Notes: generated by a model from the sequence alone, not told the origin. DNA of 64,000 bases from Ctena decussata (GCA_963989385.1 OZ022510.1:35779448-35843447); one strand, 5' to 3'; positions 52,290 through 62,700 are shown, numbered from the stretch's first letter. Translations and numbers: made by a program.

Positions 52290-52398
52290 GCCACTAGGCA
52301 CATAACGTTGAATCAGCATTGAATCAACATTGATTCAACGTCATGACGTTGAATCAAGGTTGATTCAATGTTGATTCAACATTGTGTGCCTGATGGGA
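52290..52398. repeat. R4 palindromic repeat, TTGAATCAAC subtype
   Basis: CCACTAGGCACATAACGTTG at the left, CAACATTGTGTGCCTGATGG at the right, and nested GTTGATTCAACG / CGTTGAATCAA modules around GTCATGAC. Confidence 0.8.
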
Positions 52399-52985
52399 TG
52401 TTACAGCTTAACATTGAGAATCTTTACTTTCAACATTCATTTTTGTTGTTTTCCCGCCAAAATTAATAACTTATTCGCAAAAAGAATAAAAAACATCACA
52501 GTTGCTTGTAATCCATTCCTTCTATATTTTCAATTAAGAAATAGATCAGCTCTAGCAGTGAATTGTTGAGTAATAATTCACTGTTTGGAGGTCAGTTGTA
52601 AAGTAGATCATATCACGAGCGCGGAGCGCGAGTGATATATATACTTACAACTGACCGACAAACAGTGAATTATTACTCAACAATTCAATGCTAGAGCTGA
52701 ACTATTTCGATTCTAACACTCAAAAACGCCGAAAAACTATTCTTTTCATTCAAACTCTCCCAACCTTCTTGCCAGCGCGTTCATGCTCCCGCCAATATTC
52801 TTAACTGTATCTAAGACAAATGTTCGTTTTTCTGGCGATTTTAGAATGAAAAAGAGACGTTACACCGTCTAACGTCTCAAAACGTCACAAAATTACGTCA
52901 GAAATTGCAGTGACGTCAGCAATTAGACTCACGCGCTCCGAAACAGTGAATTGTTGCAGAATAAAACACGGTATCTTCCCATTGC
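52399..52985. mobile_element. Large imperfect palindromic element with ACTCGCGCTCCGCGCTCGTG-type core
   Basis: Left arm AGCTCTAGCAGTGAATTGTT and GAGTAATAATTCACTGTTTG (52549-52590) is mirrored at 52657-52703 (CAAACAGTGAATTATTACTC, AACAATTC..TGCTAGAGCT) around CACGAGCGCGGAGCGCGAGTG. Weaker mirrored motifs extend outward, and CACGCGCTCCGAAACAGTGA recurs at 52931. Outer ends are not resolved. Confidence 0.7.
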
Positions 52986-53385
52986 TTCTATAGGCGCACT
53001 GTGTTAGAATCCATAATAGAGATCAAAGAAGGAAAAAAGTTCACTATAGGTGACAATATGATATACTAATTAGCGATGGAAATACACTTCTAAATAAAGA
53101 GTGAGCTATATATTAAAAATCATTTATATTGTTCCATTTGAAAACAGTGAGATATATAAAAATGTAATTTAAATTGTTATATATGACTTTACACCAGCTA
53201 CCGTCAACATTTTGACCTAGTTCTAAGGGTTAAATTGAGATTAATTGTGTCATAAATTATATTTAGTTCAAATTAATAAATTATTAATTAGATTTACATA
53301 ATGTGTTACCATGACTAAACAATGTAATGAGAAGCGTCACGTGATAATGTATCTTACGACATAAGTGAACAGGGAAGACTCACAT
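52986..53385. other. AT-rich stretch
   Basis: Very AT-rich, no gene recognised. Confidence 0.45.
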
Positions 53386-53621
53386 GAGCCGCGACACGAG
53401 AAAACCAACAATGTGGTTGTGCGCCCAGCGCAGGCTCAGATCAGCCTGGGCATCCGCCCAGTCTGATCAGAATCTTCGCTGTCCGCATGGAGGTAGCTTA
53501 GACCCTTAGCTACTCTTTGAGCACTTAGTGAAAAGTCTGATCAAACTGGTCGGATGCTCAGGCTGATCTTAGTCTGCGCTGGGCGCACAACCACATTGTT
53601 GGTTTTCTCGTGTCGCGGCTC
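53386..53621 (+). mobile_element. R1 MITE, 236 bp
   Basis: Complete R1 (GAGCCGCGACACGAGAAAAC ... GTTTTCTCGTGTCGCGGCTC). Flanking 4-mers ACAT and ATTA do not match. Confidence 0.9.
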
Positions 53622-53789
53622 ATTATGATCGTATGAGAGTATTCCCAGCTATGAATCAACAGATTTTATCAGTGTAAGCTGATGTTTTTTCAGGATCAAG
53701 AAAGTTATATTTATTACATGAAAAAACATTATTTAGTTAACGGTACAACAGTGTATAAGTAACCCCATGAACATAAGAAGCATTGTATA

Positions 53790-53900
53790 CACCGTAAATT
53801 CCTGCAATTTTTACGAACGCCCGTAAAAATAACGAGAAATGGACTGGCAGCTGCTTGCCAGTTATTCTTCCGTAAAATCTACGGAAACTTTTTTACAGTG
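53790..53900. mobile_element. ACACTGTAAAAAA-type MITE, 111 bp, TA-flanked
   Basis: CACCGTAAATTC at the left and TTTTTTACAGTG at the right, TA on both sides (53788-53789, 53901-53902), with TTTACGAACGCCCGTAAAAA, GGACTGGCAGCTGCTTGCCAG and TTCCGTAAAATCTACGG inside. Shares all modules with the 58638 element. Tc1/mariner-like target. Confidence 0.75.
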
Positions 53901-53911
53901 TACATACTTAA

Positions 53912-54115
53912 CTCTTTAAGCCCCAGTGACGAAATTAGCAAAATTTGCAAACAGCGTAGATCCTGATGAGGCGGCTCATCATGAGCCGCCTCATCAAGAT
54001 CTACACTGTTTGCCCTCTAGTGTTTGAATTCTCAATGTGAAATGTCTTGAACAAGGCATTTTTTTTATTTTTTGCAGACGTGAATTTTGTCGTCTGCTTT
54101 TTGGTGCTTAAAGAG
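53912..54115 (+). mobile_element. R3 MITE (TTAA-flanked), 204 bp
   Basis: CTCTTTAAGC ... GCTTAAAGAG with TTAA on both sides (53908-53911, 54116-54119). The core TAGATCCTGATGAGGCGGCT / AGCCGCCTCATCAAGATCTA is a perfect long hairpin bracketed by GCAAACAG / CTGTTTGC, the same bracket as in R2. Confidence 0.88.
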
Positions 54116-54283
54116 TTAATATCCCTGATGATACAGTTGCCTCGATGTATCTTTACTTGGTTGCCAACTATGTTTTGTTTTGAAAGACAAGAAAATACGA
54201 ATATGCTATATAGTTCATGCATGTTCGTTCTCCAGTCTGTTTTTCCTTAGCAGCCACCATTTTGATCTGTTTAAAACTTTCTA

Positions 54284-54649
54284 TTGAATAGCTTGAAAAT
54301 TGTTCTGTTCTGTTCAATTCTCCTAACGACGTTCCCGTACGTAACCATAGTTGCACACACCTGGCGCCGAGTGTCCGTTCAAGATAGCTTGAAAAGTGAC
54401 CCTAAGAGCTTTATATATGGCGATCCTTGTCGTCTGTGGTCCGAACTACAAAATATATTCATAGTGTACGTATGTGAAGCGACTAAATGTATTTGTAATT
54501 TTGACGTTACTAAATCGAAATACAGACAACTGTATACCAATCATTGTATGAAAATAATACATGCACTTTACAGTAGACTGATAATGAAAGTTTACAAAAC
54601 AATAAAGGTTAAATTTCCCTGTTTGGTAAAAATTGTACGCAAACTTTAA
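54284..54649 (+). CDS. Uncertain 121-codon ORF, possible small secreted protein
   Basis: The frame begins MNSLKIVLFCSILLTTFPYV, a plausible signal-peptide-like hydrophobic start, followed by a basic, cysteine-containing region with no domain that I recognise. Against a real gene: the first ~100 bases are the reverse complement of a repeat at 21205-21310 inside the giant element, there is no clear upstream promoter or downstream polyadenylation signal, and the region is AT-rich. I consider it a repeat-derived chance ORF unless transcripts show otherwise. A single-exon gene or a first exon cannot be excluded. Confidence 0.12.
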   Translation: MNSLKIVLFCSILLTTFPYVTIVAHTWRRVSVQDSLKSDPKSFIYGDPCRLWSELQNIFIVYVCEATKCICNFDVTKSKYRQLYTNHCMKIIHALYSRLIMKVYKTIKVKFPCLVKIVRKL

Positions 54650-54825
54650 ACAATCAGGTGACGCGTACTATATACTTCTGTAAATAAGCAACCTTCCTTC
54701 TATTTTGCGCACTTTGTTACACACATCTTCATGACCAGCTCATCGCTCGAGCCTGAACTCTCTAACTCTGCAGTCAAAGCGTTTGAGCACTAACGCCCTG
54801 TCCAATCCCCCCTCCCCCCCCACCC
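54650..54825. other. Unannotated spacer
   Basis: Ends in a C-rich tract (54808-54828). Confidence 0.4.
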
Positions 54826-54976
54826 CCAGCGGGTACACAATGTCGAAATGACGTGGTTTTGACGTCGATGCTACGTGATCTTGCCGCATCGAAGTCAATA
54901 TGACGTCATTTCAACGCAACGACGAAATGATGTATTAAGGTCGATGCGACGTGATGACGTAGATGCTTGTTGTTGG
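54826..54976. repeat. R4 palindromic repeat, GACGTC subtype
   Basis: CCCAGCGGGTACACAATGTC at the left. Inside are GACGTCGATGC, CGCATCGAAGTC, ATGACGTCATTTC and GTCGATGCGACGTGATGACG. The right end is diverged. Confidence 0.7.
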
Positions 54977-55050
54977 ATTCGGACAGCTCTGAAATTTAAA
55001 TTGTTAATCGCTCAAGATTTTCTGCAACCATTATTCTGTGACGGTTGTTT

Positions 55051-55077
55051 ACCCCTCCCCCCCCCCCCCCCCCCCCT
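55051..55077 (+). repeat. Poly-C tract
   Basis: About 24 C residues with one interruption, following ACGGTTGTTT. Confidence 0.9.
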
Positions 55078-55309
55078 CAACCCCACGATCAAACAGTATT
55101 TTTGCAGATGATCGGTATACATAGAAACCGTGAGATTCTGGGAACCAACGGTCATATAGCTCACCTTCGACCTTACTGTCAAAAGACACATTTTGTAAAT
55201 TCAAATGTAAATTCACTCATTTGTTACAAATTTTTAACCAGTGCCTTTAGAAGATTAAAATCTCAGGGACCTCAAACTCAAACAAAATAATGTCAAACTA
55301 GAAACTGTA

Positions 55310-56815
55310 TTTGTGAAACACTATGCCCCCAACTACATGCTTACCACTAAAGGTGTCAAACTTTAGAATGTCTACCATAACTCAAGAACTTCCTAGTTCT
55401 TAGAACTACCAATTTCTCATATGAAATTGCAAAACCCTTTGCCCAGTGGCTCTTGAGCCCAATAGCCACATAAGCATTGACTATAAGGGGAAATAACTTC
55501 GTAATTAATGAACGGAGAGTGGCATAACCTTAACCTAAATAGTGAACACATCAAGGGATTATCAGCTTCCTAAGTCAGGTGGTTTAGAAGTTCAAAAAAA
55601 TGCCAATTTGATGTATGGAACATATCTCCATCATCTTTCGACAGAAAATTGCCCCAAAGAAAACCAAACCCAAAACCTGTATTGTTATTTTTTTATCTAT
55701 TATTTTTTTCTTCTTTTTTAACCATTTGGTTGCCATTAAACTTTTGCCAGTCCAAGATGTTAGAAATTCATATAAAATCTCACTTGCCTCTCTGATATCT
55801 TTATGCCTTCTCCAACATCTTGAAAATCATCTTGAAGATGTTGGAGTCAGGAGTAAAAACAAGGAAGAGAAGTAAAACATTTGAATAGGAATAATATGGC
55901 TAAGAGAGTCTAGGTTGCCATGGCAACCATTAAAATTGTGCAGTTGCCATAGATTTCATGTGGTTGGTAGGGGATAATTCAAGGAATAGTTCTGTAAAAG
56001 TTTTGTCAAAACATCTTTTTGTAAATAAAAGGCAACTGAAGATGCCATGACAACCAGACTGCTGAAGCAATCGGCAGCATTTCTGTAGAAGGTAGTAGTG
56101 AGATCCTTTCTGTGAGGTTTGAGCTTTATCGGCTATGCACTATTTGAGGACAATTTTTTTTTCATTTTTATCTATTCGGTTACCATACTAACCAGCTGAA
56201 TTGTGCAATTTGCATAAATTTCATGTGGTTGGCAGAGGAGTACTCAAGGAACATTTCTTTGAAAGTTTCGGAAAAAATCTACATTGACAAAGCAATAATA
56301 TATATACACTTTTCAATTTTCCCATCATAATCAAATGACAACTTTAAGTTCCAATAGCATGCAGACTGCTGGAACCATTGCCATCAAAAATATTACTTGT
56401 GTAGAGGTTAGAGCTTTATCGGCCACCACATAGGTTTAGAGGAGATGATTTTTTAATATCTTTTTCTATTTTTAATCACGTTGTTGTAATGGCAACCAGC
56501 CAAATTGTGCAATTTACATAAATTTCATATGATTGGTAGAAGGCTTTTCTAGAATTTTTCTTTAAACATTTCTGTCAAAATATCTGCAGTGACATAGCAA
56601 TAAATACACACCTTTCCCCATATTAGTCAACGGGACCTTTAAGTTGCCATAGCAACCAGAGTTCTGAAGCTTTTTCGATTGGTTCCCCTGTCTATAGATG
56701 TTATACATGAAATTTGGTAACAATCGGCCTTGTAGATTAAGAGGAGGTGTCGTTTGAAAATGTTGACTGATACGTGGCTATACATTAAGCTCACCTCAGG
56801 TGAGCTAAAGATCAG
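55310..56815 (+). mobile_element. Element with ~265-305-bp units ending in CTCACCTCAGGTGAG
   Basis: About three degenerate units anchored on ATTGTGCA(A/G)TTNCATA(A/G)ATTTCAT (near 55936, 56200, 56503), each with ATGGCAACCA, TGGTTGGTAG, GTCAAAATATCT and CTTTATCGGC motifs. The right terminus is the hairpin AGCTCACCTCAGGTGAGCT (about 56789-56807), as at the left end of the 46851 element. An 86-codon frame near 55615 is incidental. Confidence 0.7.
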
Positions 56816-56877
56816 TTGCAATTGTAGATCATTTTGTAAGCAGCTGTGTATTCAGCACACTTGAATTGGGCAAATAC

Positions 56878-57210
56878 CACAGGGTATAATCGATTCCGCT
56901 AATTTTCGCTTCCTGCAGAGACTGTACATCATTTTTGGCTTCCGCCGAGACTGTCCGCGAACTCTTGCTTCCTGCCGAGACTTCTGTACATGATAAATGG
57001 CTTCCTGCAGAGACTGTCCGTGTGATTCTGCTTCCTGCCGAGGCTCTCGGCAGGAAGCAGAATCACGCGGACAGCCTCGGCAGGAAGCCATTTCTCGAGG
57101 ACAGTAGTCTCTGCAGGAAGCAAGAGTTCGCGGACAGTCTCGGCGGAAGCCAAATATGATGTACAGTCTCTGCAGGAAGCGAAAATTGGAGGAATCGATT
57201 ATACCCTGTG
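56878..57210. mobile_element. R5 palindromic element, complete, 333 bp, AATAC TSD
   Basis: CACAGGGTATAATCGATTCC at the left and GGAATCGATTATACCCTGTG at the right are perfect inverses. AATAC lies on both sides (56873-56877, 57211-57215). The arms carry four GCTTCCTGC(C/A)GAGACTGTCC-type modules each and meet at TGCCGAGG/CTCTCGGCA near 57045. The frames 56929-57153 (minus) and 56935-57159 (plus) encode almost the same peptide on opposite strands because of the palindrome. No transposase, superfamily unknown. Confidence 0.92.
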
Positions 57211-57215
57211 AATAC

Positions 57216-57536
57216 ATAGCTTTGAATCTGCGGTGACAATTAAGTGGCACCACTTTGAAAGAAAAAAAATGACTTGCCGAAGAAACTGTCAGATATCAAA
57301 GAGGATTTTGATTTTTATATGACTTTTGTCATTGATTTTAAAGCTACAACATTTCTTGGAAAACAGACATGCAAGACGCTGTAATTGTTGGAAAAATTGA
57401 CATTGAAAAAGAAAGAGCAGAAAAGCCCATGAATATTTTAATAGAATGACGCGTTGCACTGCAGACCGCCCATGACTTGATTTACACGCGAGTATGTCTA
57501 AAAAGTCTCACTCAGTCTCATTATTTAGAAAGTATA
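57216..57536. other. Unannotated spacer
   Basis: No gene recognised. Confidence 0.4.
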
Positions 57537-57538
57537 TA

Positions 57539-57754
57539 GGGGAGAGTCGGGTAACTTCGGACAGCGGGTAAATTCGGACACTGACATTGTTTCCTTTATA
57601 TGTCAGTTGTATGGAACTAAAACAAAAATTAACTGGCCAAAACAGAGTAAATCCTGATGAGACGGCTCATTATGAGCCGTCTCATCTGGATTTTCACTGT
57701 TTGCAATTGTATGTCCGAATTTACCCGCCTGTCCGAAGTTATCCGACTCTCCCC
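57539..57754. mobile_element. R2 MITE (TA-flanked), best copy, 216 bp
   Basis: GGGGAGAGTCGGGTAACTTC at the left, TTATCCGACTCTCCCC at the right, TA on both sides (57537-57538, 57755-57756). Core AATCCTGATGAGACGGCTCA / TGAGCCGTCTCATCTGGATT. TTTCCTTTATATGTCAGTTG is the conserved left spacer. Confidence 0.92.
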
Positions 57755-57756
57755 TA

Positions 57757-58082
57757 GATGACTTATATACATGTAGTTAAGATAGTTGATAGCTTATTTG
57801 TGGTCTCACTAGTTGTTCCAATTCAGTAATTTATTATCTAAAACATAAACATGACTTAAATACAGTAAGATTCTTGAACTAAGTTTAATAAAGTCAGTTT
57901 CTTTGTTCTCTGCATCACAAGCCAGAATCAATTATTCCATATTTCCGAAAAGGGTACAATTTTGTTTTTGAAAAATGCCTGAGACAAAAATTCTATTTAG
58001 CGGAAGTCCTTAAGAGGCTACACTTAAGAGGACACTTAAGGGCACGCGTACTGAAGGATAATGAATTGTTTTATTTCTTTTC
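57757..58082. other. Unannotated spacer
   Basis: AT-rich. No gene recognised. Confidence 0.4.
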
Positions 58083-58348
58083 CTGGACCCAGGTGTTCAA
58101 AGCATCGTTAGCCTAACAAGCTCGTTAAGAGGTCATCTCGTTCAGTCTTTTAAAACTTTTTTTAACAAAATTTGTTTAGAAAATGTAAGAAGCTTTTGCA
58201 ATCTCACATTTTTTCAACAAAAATAATTGTAAAAGCTTCTCACATTTTTTTCAACAAAAAATATTGGCGTATTCGAGATATTAACGTTTTAAATTTTAAC
58301 GAAATGTTTAAACTAACGACGTGATTAGTTTTGAACAACCGGGCCCTG
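58083..58348. mobile_element. GGGCCCGGTTGTTCAAA-type MITE, ~266 bp
   Basis: GGACCCAGGTGTTCAAAGCA at the left and TAGTTTTGAACAACCGGGCC at the right are imperfect inverted repeats, followed inward by CGTTAG / CTAACGACG. The interior has a ~45-bp direct duplication (AGAAGCTTTTGCAATCTCAC / AAAGCTTCTCACA with TTTTTTCAACAAAAA). Confidence 0.7.
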
Positions 58349-58637
58349 TTATTTAGTTATAGATTCTATTTGTTTAATTTTATTTGATGTTGTTGTTTCA
58401 CTTCTCGTAACGATGGTCTCCATGAAGCCAAGCGGAACGAATCCATGGCTGCTCCTCCTAGCACCGAGTCTGTCAGTTTTAGTTATCTCCTTTTTGTTTA
58501 GCAAGTTTCATCTATATTTTAAAACATTTATGTTTTTAACTTAGCTTTCGTCTTATGTCTAATACTCGAGTTAGTGAATAGATCCAGTTTTCTTCATTTC
58601 TTTCTCTTTTGCTCGACATATGGTAGTAATAAGGATA
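58349..58637. other. Unannotated spacer
   Basis: No gene recognised. Confidence 0.4.
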
Positions 58638-58936
58638 CACTTTAAAAAAATTCCCGTAAATTTGACGGTAGAATACCTGGCAACCAGCTGCCAGTCCATT
58701 TCCCGTAACTATGATTTTTACGGGCGCTCAGAGTAGGACAGAATAACGGAATAAGACATGTATTGTTAGCTCAACACTATAACGGTTTTTCGAGTTCGCT
58801 CAGTTAACATAACTCTACCATACTGAGATTATAAAAAATGTCCTACCGGCAGACGCCCGTAAAAATAACGCCAAATGGACTGGCATCTGGTTTCCAGGTA
58901 TTCTACTGTAAAATCTACAGGGTTTTTTTTACAGTG
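58638..58936. mobile_element. ACACTGTAAAAAA-type MITE, complete, 299 bp, TA-flanked
   Basis: CACTTTAAAAAAATTCCCGT at the left and GGGTTTTTTTTACAGTG at the right, TA on both sides (58636-58637, 58937-58938). Both arms carry GGTAGAATACCTGGCAACCA / CTGGTTTCCAGGTATTCTAC, CCAGTCCATTT / AAATGGACTGG and TTTTTACGGGCG / CGCCCGTAAAAA. Confidence 0.85.
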
Positions 58937-59149
58937 TAAATATTTATTGAAATTGTTCTACTGCCCAACTCAAAATGAAAGTCACCTTGTTTAAAAGTGC
59001 TAGGATTAAATTACGCTGACCCTGAGAGTATAAATATATTAATCACCGACAAAGTAATCTTTCATCAGCCTATACTATAATATTCTGTTGTCATACAAAG
59101 GTAATTTTAGTACATAACCGAAATATTTCAAGGTTAAAATTTTCAGATT
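58937..59149. other. Unannotated spacer
   Basis: AT-rich. No gene recognised. Confidence 0.4.
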
Positions 59150-59250
59150 TGAGCCACGACGCGTGAAACAGGATATTCAGCGTGTGCGAATAGCGAAGAC
59201 TCAGATCAGCCCGCCATGCGGGCTGATCTGAGTCTTAGTCGTTCGCTAGA
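59150..59250. repeat. Collapsed R1 derivative with perfect hairpin
   Basis: GAGCCACGACGCGTGAAAC (degraded R1 left end) leads to AAGACTCAGATCAGCCCGCC/ATGCGGGCTGATCTGAGTCTT, a near-perfect hairpin, then GTTCGC. The R1 centre and right end are absent. Confidence 0.65.
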
Positions 59251-60938
59251 TCGATTTCTTAGATTCTATATTGGACTTTGTCTTTATGCTAATAACAGAC
59301 TGTATAGATGCGCAGGCTGCTCTCTGACATATTGCCGAGAGGAAAATTTACGGCGCAGTTCATGTAGACTGCATAAGTACAAAACCACTCAATAGGGGCA
59401 TGACTGAGGATTTATTGGGTAAGTGGGCGAGGTTCTTTTATTTATATGGTTTAAACCGGGGTATAAATGCGCTGCGGAAAAATAAATGCTGCGATAAAAT
59501 CGACTGTATGTTTTCTTTACAAGACACTTAGAACGTCTCTGTTAATATAATCTCAAAAGATAAATAAACAAATAAATGAATAAAGAAATAAAATAGAAAG
59601 CTAAAAGTGACTGACTTCTATTAATTTTAAAACGTGTGCAAGTTATACTTACTACGGTTCTCCTCTGACTGCAAACGTTGTCACCAGCTTCCAGAATTTT
59701 TTTGGCTGAGATACTGTTTTGCTTTTTTTTTGGAAAAAAAAATCACCGAATCATTTTTGTGATATGATATTGTACATGTAACGGTCAGTTGGACTGAAAA
59801 ATGAACTAAATACAACATCAACCATATTATTACCGATAAAATTGATGTGCATGTTTGGAACTGTTTCTGAAAAAAATATCAAATATATAAAAATCAGGTC
59901 ACATGACATACGTATACTGTGGAAAAAGAACCGAGGGAAAAAAAAAAGGATTTATGCATAAAATACACGCATATATATTCGAAGGCATGGCTCATCTAAA
60001 AACAAAATAAACTAATCAATTATTCGGATAAATGCAGCGTTTGATAATAAGCCAGTTAAACGAGTCGCATGTTAAAACCACTGCTCAGCCGCACCAATTT
60101 CTGAACTCCTTTTAGGAACCCGGAAAATAAAGACCTTGTCTTGTCTAATCTATTTTCAGACAGTTTATAGAAAAGAAAAAAAGGTAGAATTTCAGTTAAA
60201 AAGCTTGGTTAATCGTTGAAATATCGAAAAAGTTGTACAAAAAGACAAAATCAAATAAATAAATAAATGAAAACACAGACTGAGAGAGAGAGACAGTGAG
60301 AGAGAGAGAGCAACAAAAACAGTCTAACAGTTAAATCGAAAGTTATGCTATGAAATTAGCTAAATTTAACTTGATTTGCAAAAATAGTTCGGTACACAAA
60401 TAAATAAATTAATACATGCTAATATATACATGTATATTATCGATAAGTGAATAAGCCGTTTACGATTGAAAATAAACAAATTAGTAAATTGATGAAATAA
60501 AGACCAGGAAATAAAGTGAAATATAAAGAAGGATGGGTACAGGGTTTACAATTTTGTGACTTGGTTTTATTTGTATATTCTACCTACTTTGAACATGACT
60601 TTTTTCCGCTTCATTATTTTTGTTTTGGTCACCTGTTACTAAAAATACTAGAAAACGGGAATACTCACGCCTACTTACATGTCCTTTTTCTGTTGCATGC
60701 TGCAATGCATGTAAGTGCAATAACAGTGTATTCGGTTTGTAAACGTGAAGGAAATAAGGAAAATATGCGTGACGAAGTCTGACAGATTGTTCCGTATTTC
60801 AACAATAGGAAAATTGTATTGAATTATTCTGCAATAATATAAATCAGCCTTTTCAGTTTATTTTCAATTTATTTTTTAGTTATTTAGTATCATTACTATA
60901 TTATTTCTATCCTGACATCGATGTCTAAATACTAAATT
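59251..60938. other. Long AT-rich stretch
   Basis: About 1.7 kb of low-complexity AT-rich DNA with AAAT/AAATAAAT runs and a (GA)n tract at 60281-60310. The 88-codon frame (60516-60782) has hydrophobic patches but no recognisable domain. Nothing else seen. Confidence 0.45.
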
Positions 60939-61173
60939 TAGCCGCGACGCGAGAAAACCAACAAAGTGGTTGTGCGCCCAGCGAAGACTCAGATCAGCCT
61001 GGGCATCCGCCCAGTCTGACCAGAGTCTTGCTGTCCACATGGAGTTAGCTTAGACTCTTAGCTACCCTTTAAGCGCGCAGCGATAACTCTGCTCAGATTG
61101 GACGGATGTCCAGGCCGATCGGAGTCTGTGCTGGGCGCAGAACCATATTGTTGGTTTTCTCGTGTCGCGGCTC
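60939..61173 (+). mobile_element. R1 MITE
   Basis: Near-complete R1 (AGCCGCGACGCGAGAAAACC ... GTTTTCTCGTGTCGCGGCTC), 235 bp, with a mutated left terminus. Flanking 4-mers AATT and ATAT differ. Confidence 0.88.
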
Positions 61174-61621
61174 ATATATCGTTGTGATGGCATCCCCAGC
61201 ATTCGACATGATTTATTTATTTATTTATTTATATATTTTCGAAAGGAGGTTGCCCCATTGCTCTATCAGCATGACTCACCGTAGTTTTATCATTGTAAAT
61301 GACCGTGAATAGCCGACAACAACCCTTGAGTTTCACAGAGAAAGTTTTGAACAAATGACTAATTATTGGGTCATTTTAGATGACAACAAATTATTGGGTC
61401 AATTTAGATGACAACAAAAGTGAACTATTTTCGATATATAAACTTGAAAGTAAATGGTAAAAATACAATGTAAATGTCTGGGCCCCATTCATTGCTCTAT
61501 ATTCCATCGCTCGACGGGAAACCAGAAAAGGAAAATTGTATTTTGTGGAGAGAGTTGTCGTTTCTCAAAATATACTACTCCTACTCTTTGCCAGTTGTTT
61601 GACAACATATGCACATCAACC
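61174..61621. other. Unannotated stretch with (TTTA)n
   Basis: (TTTA)n at 61211-61232. ATTATTGGGTCA(A)TTTAGATGACAACAAA is duplicated near 61362 and 61391. No gene. Confidence 0.5.
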
Positions 61622-61833
61622 AGGGGCGTAACTAGGGGCAATTTCATAATACGCACAACCATGTTTTATTCTCTACTTCTTGAAGGGGAAGCTAGTATTA
61701 ATTGGTATTGAAATCCTGTCTAACTTATAAATATTCAGCATACAAATATGCAGGTGCGTTTTGAAATTTTGTCAATTTTGACAAAATTTCAATACGCACT
61801 TGCGTATTTGCTGTATAGGTAGCTACGCCCTTG
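61622..61833. mobile_element. AGGGGCGTAACTA-type MITE, 212 bp, TCAACC repeat
   Basis: AGGGGCGTAACTAGGGG at the left and GGTAGCTACGCCCTTG at the right are imperfect inverted repeats. TCAACC is repeated at 61616-61621 and 61834-61839. The centre is a palindrome, TGCGTTTTGAAATTTTGTCA / TGACAAAATTTCAATACGCA. Ends of GGGGCGTA type are reported for hAT MITEs, but the 6-bp repeat is shorter than the 8 bp expected, so the superfamily is left open. Confidence 0.72.
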
Positions 61834-61839
61834 TCAACC

Positions 61840-62503
61840 CATATTTTATCACCAATGATTTGTGCCTAGACGATTTTACCACTTGAGGACTGTGGAGAAT
61901 TTACATAATTTAATATCGTGTTATCGGCGTCATAATACAAATAAGTGTGTTAAGGTTGCCAAGCTAGTTTAAGTAAATGTTAGTAAATGTTAGTCTGTCA
62001 AGTAAAACCTCGAGCACGCCACAAGAAAATGTCTTCTAGCATGTTGCAACAGTGAAGACTCAGGATAGCCTGCGCATTTTAGCCATCCATTCAGAGCCGT
62101 TTCTTTTAGAAACAATAATCTATGGATACTTAGGAATCTATAGAGCGTAAAAGCGAATGCTCTCTGATCTGTCTCTGCGAATGTACAGGCTGGTCTAAGT
62201 CTTTGAATAAAATGCCTTTCCCCGTGGAGCATTAACTAGGCTAAACTTTACTATTTGACCTATCAAGGCCAGACTGACCGGATGGTACCATGATAATCTG
62301 CGTCAGGGTCGTTATATATGTATATATATAAGGGTCATGTTTACAAATAAATGGAACAAGCAGATATGGAAACTTTGGCCCCCAAAGTTCAAAATATTTC
62401 CATTCATAAGATTTGTTCGTATCTATTTTGACACTGTCGTCAAAGATTGCCATGATACCATATATTGCTATTTCCGTTTTTCTTTTTGTTGACCAAACGA
62501 GAT
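61840..62503. other. Unannotated stretch
   Basis: At 62040-62220 GAAGACTCAGGATAGCCTGC ... GTACAGGCTGGTCTAAGTCT is a weak inverted pair using R1-like words, probably a distant MITE relative. No gene supported. Confidence 0.4.
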
Positions 62504-62609
62504 CCAGCAGGCATATGACGTTGCAATGACGTCGTACTGACGTCGATGCGACGTGATGATGTCGTATCGACGTCAGCATGATGTCATATGGACGTCGTCC
62601 CCGCTGGGG
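62504..62609. repeat. R4 palindromic repeat, GACGTC subtype, complete
   Basis: CCAGCAGGCATATGACGTTG at the left, CATATGGACGTCGTCCCCGC TGGGG at the right. Between them TGACGTCGTACTGACGTCGA, GCGACGTGATGATGTCGTAT and CGACGTCAGCATGATGTC form nested palindromes. Confidence 0.82.
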
Positions 62610-62700
62610 AGAGAGCCAGAACACTTCCAGAGCTCCATTCGGGTGGGATTTTGAGGGTAATTCAGAGAGAATTTTTATTTTTTCTCATTTGTCCATAAGC

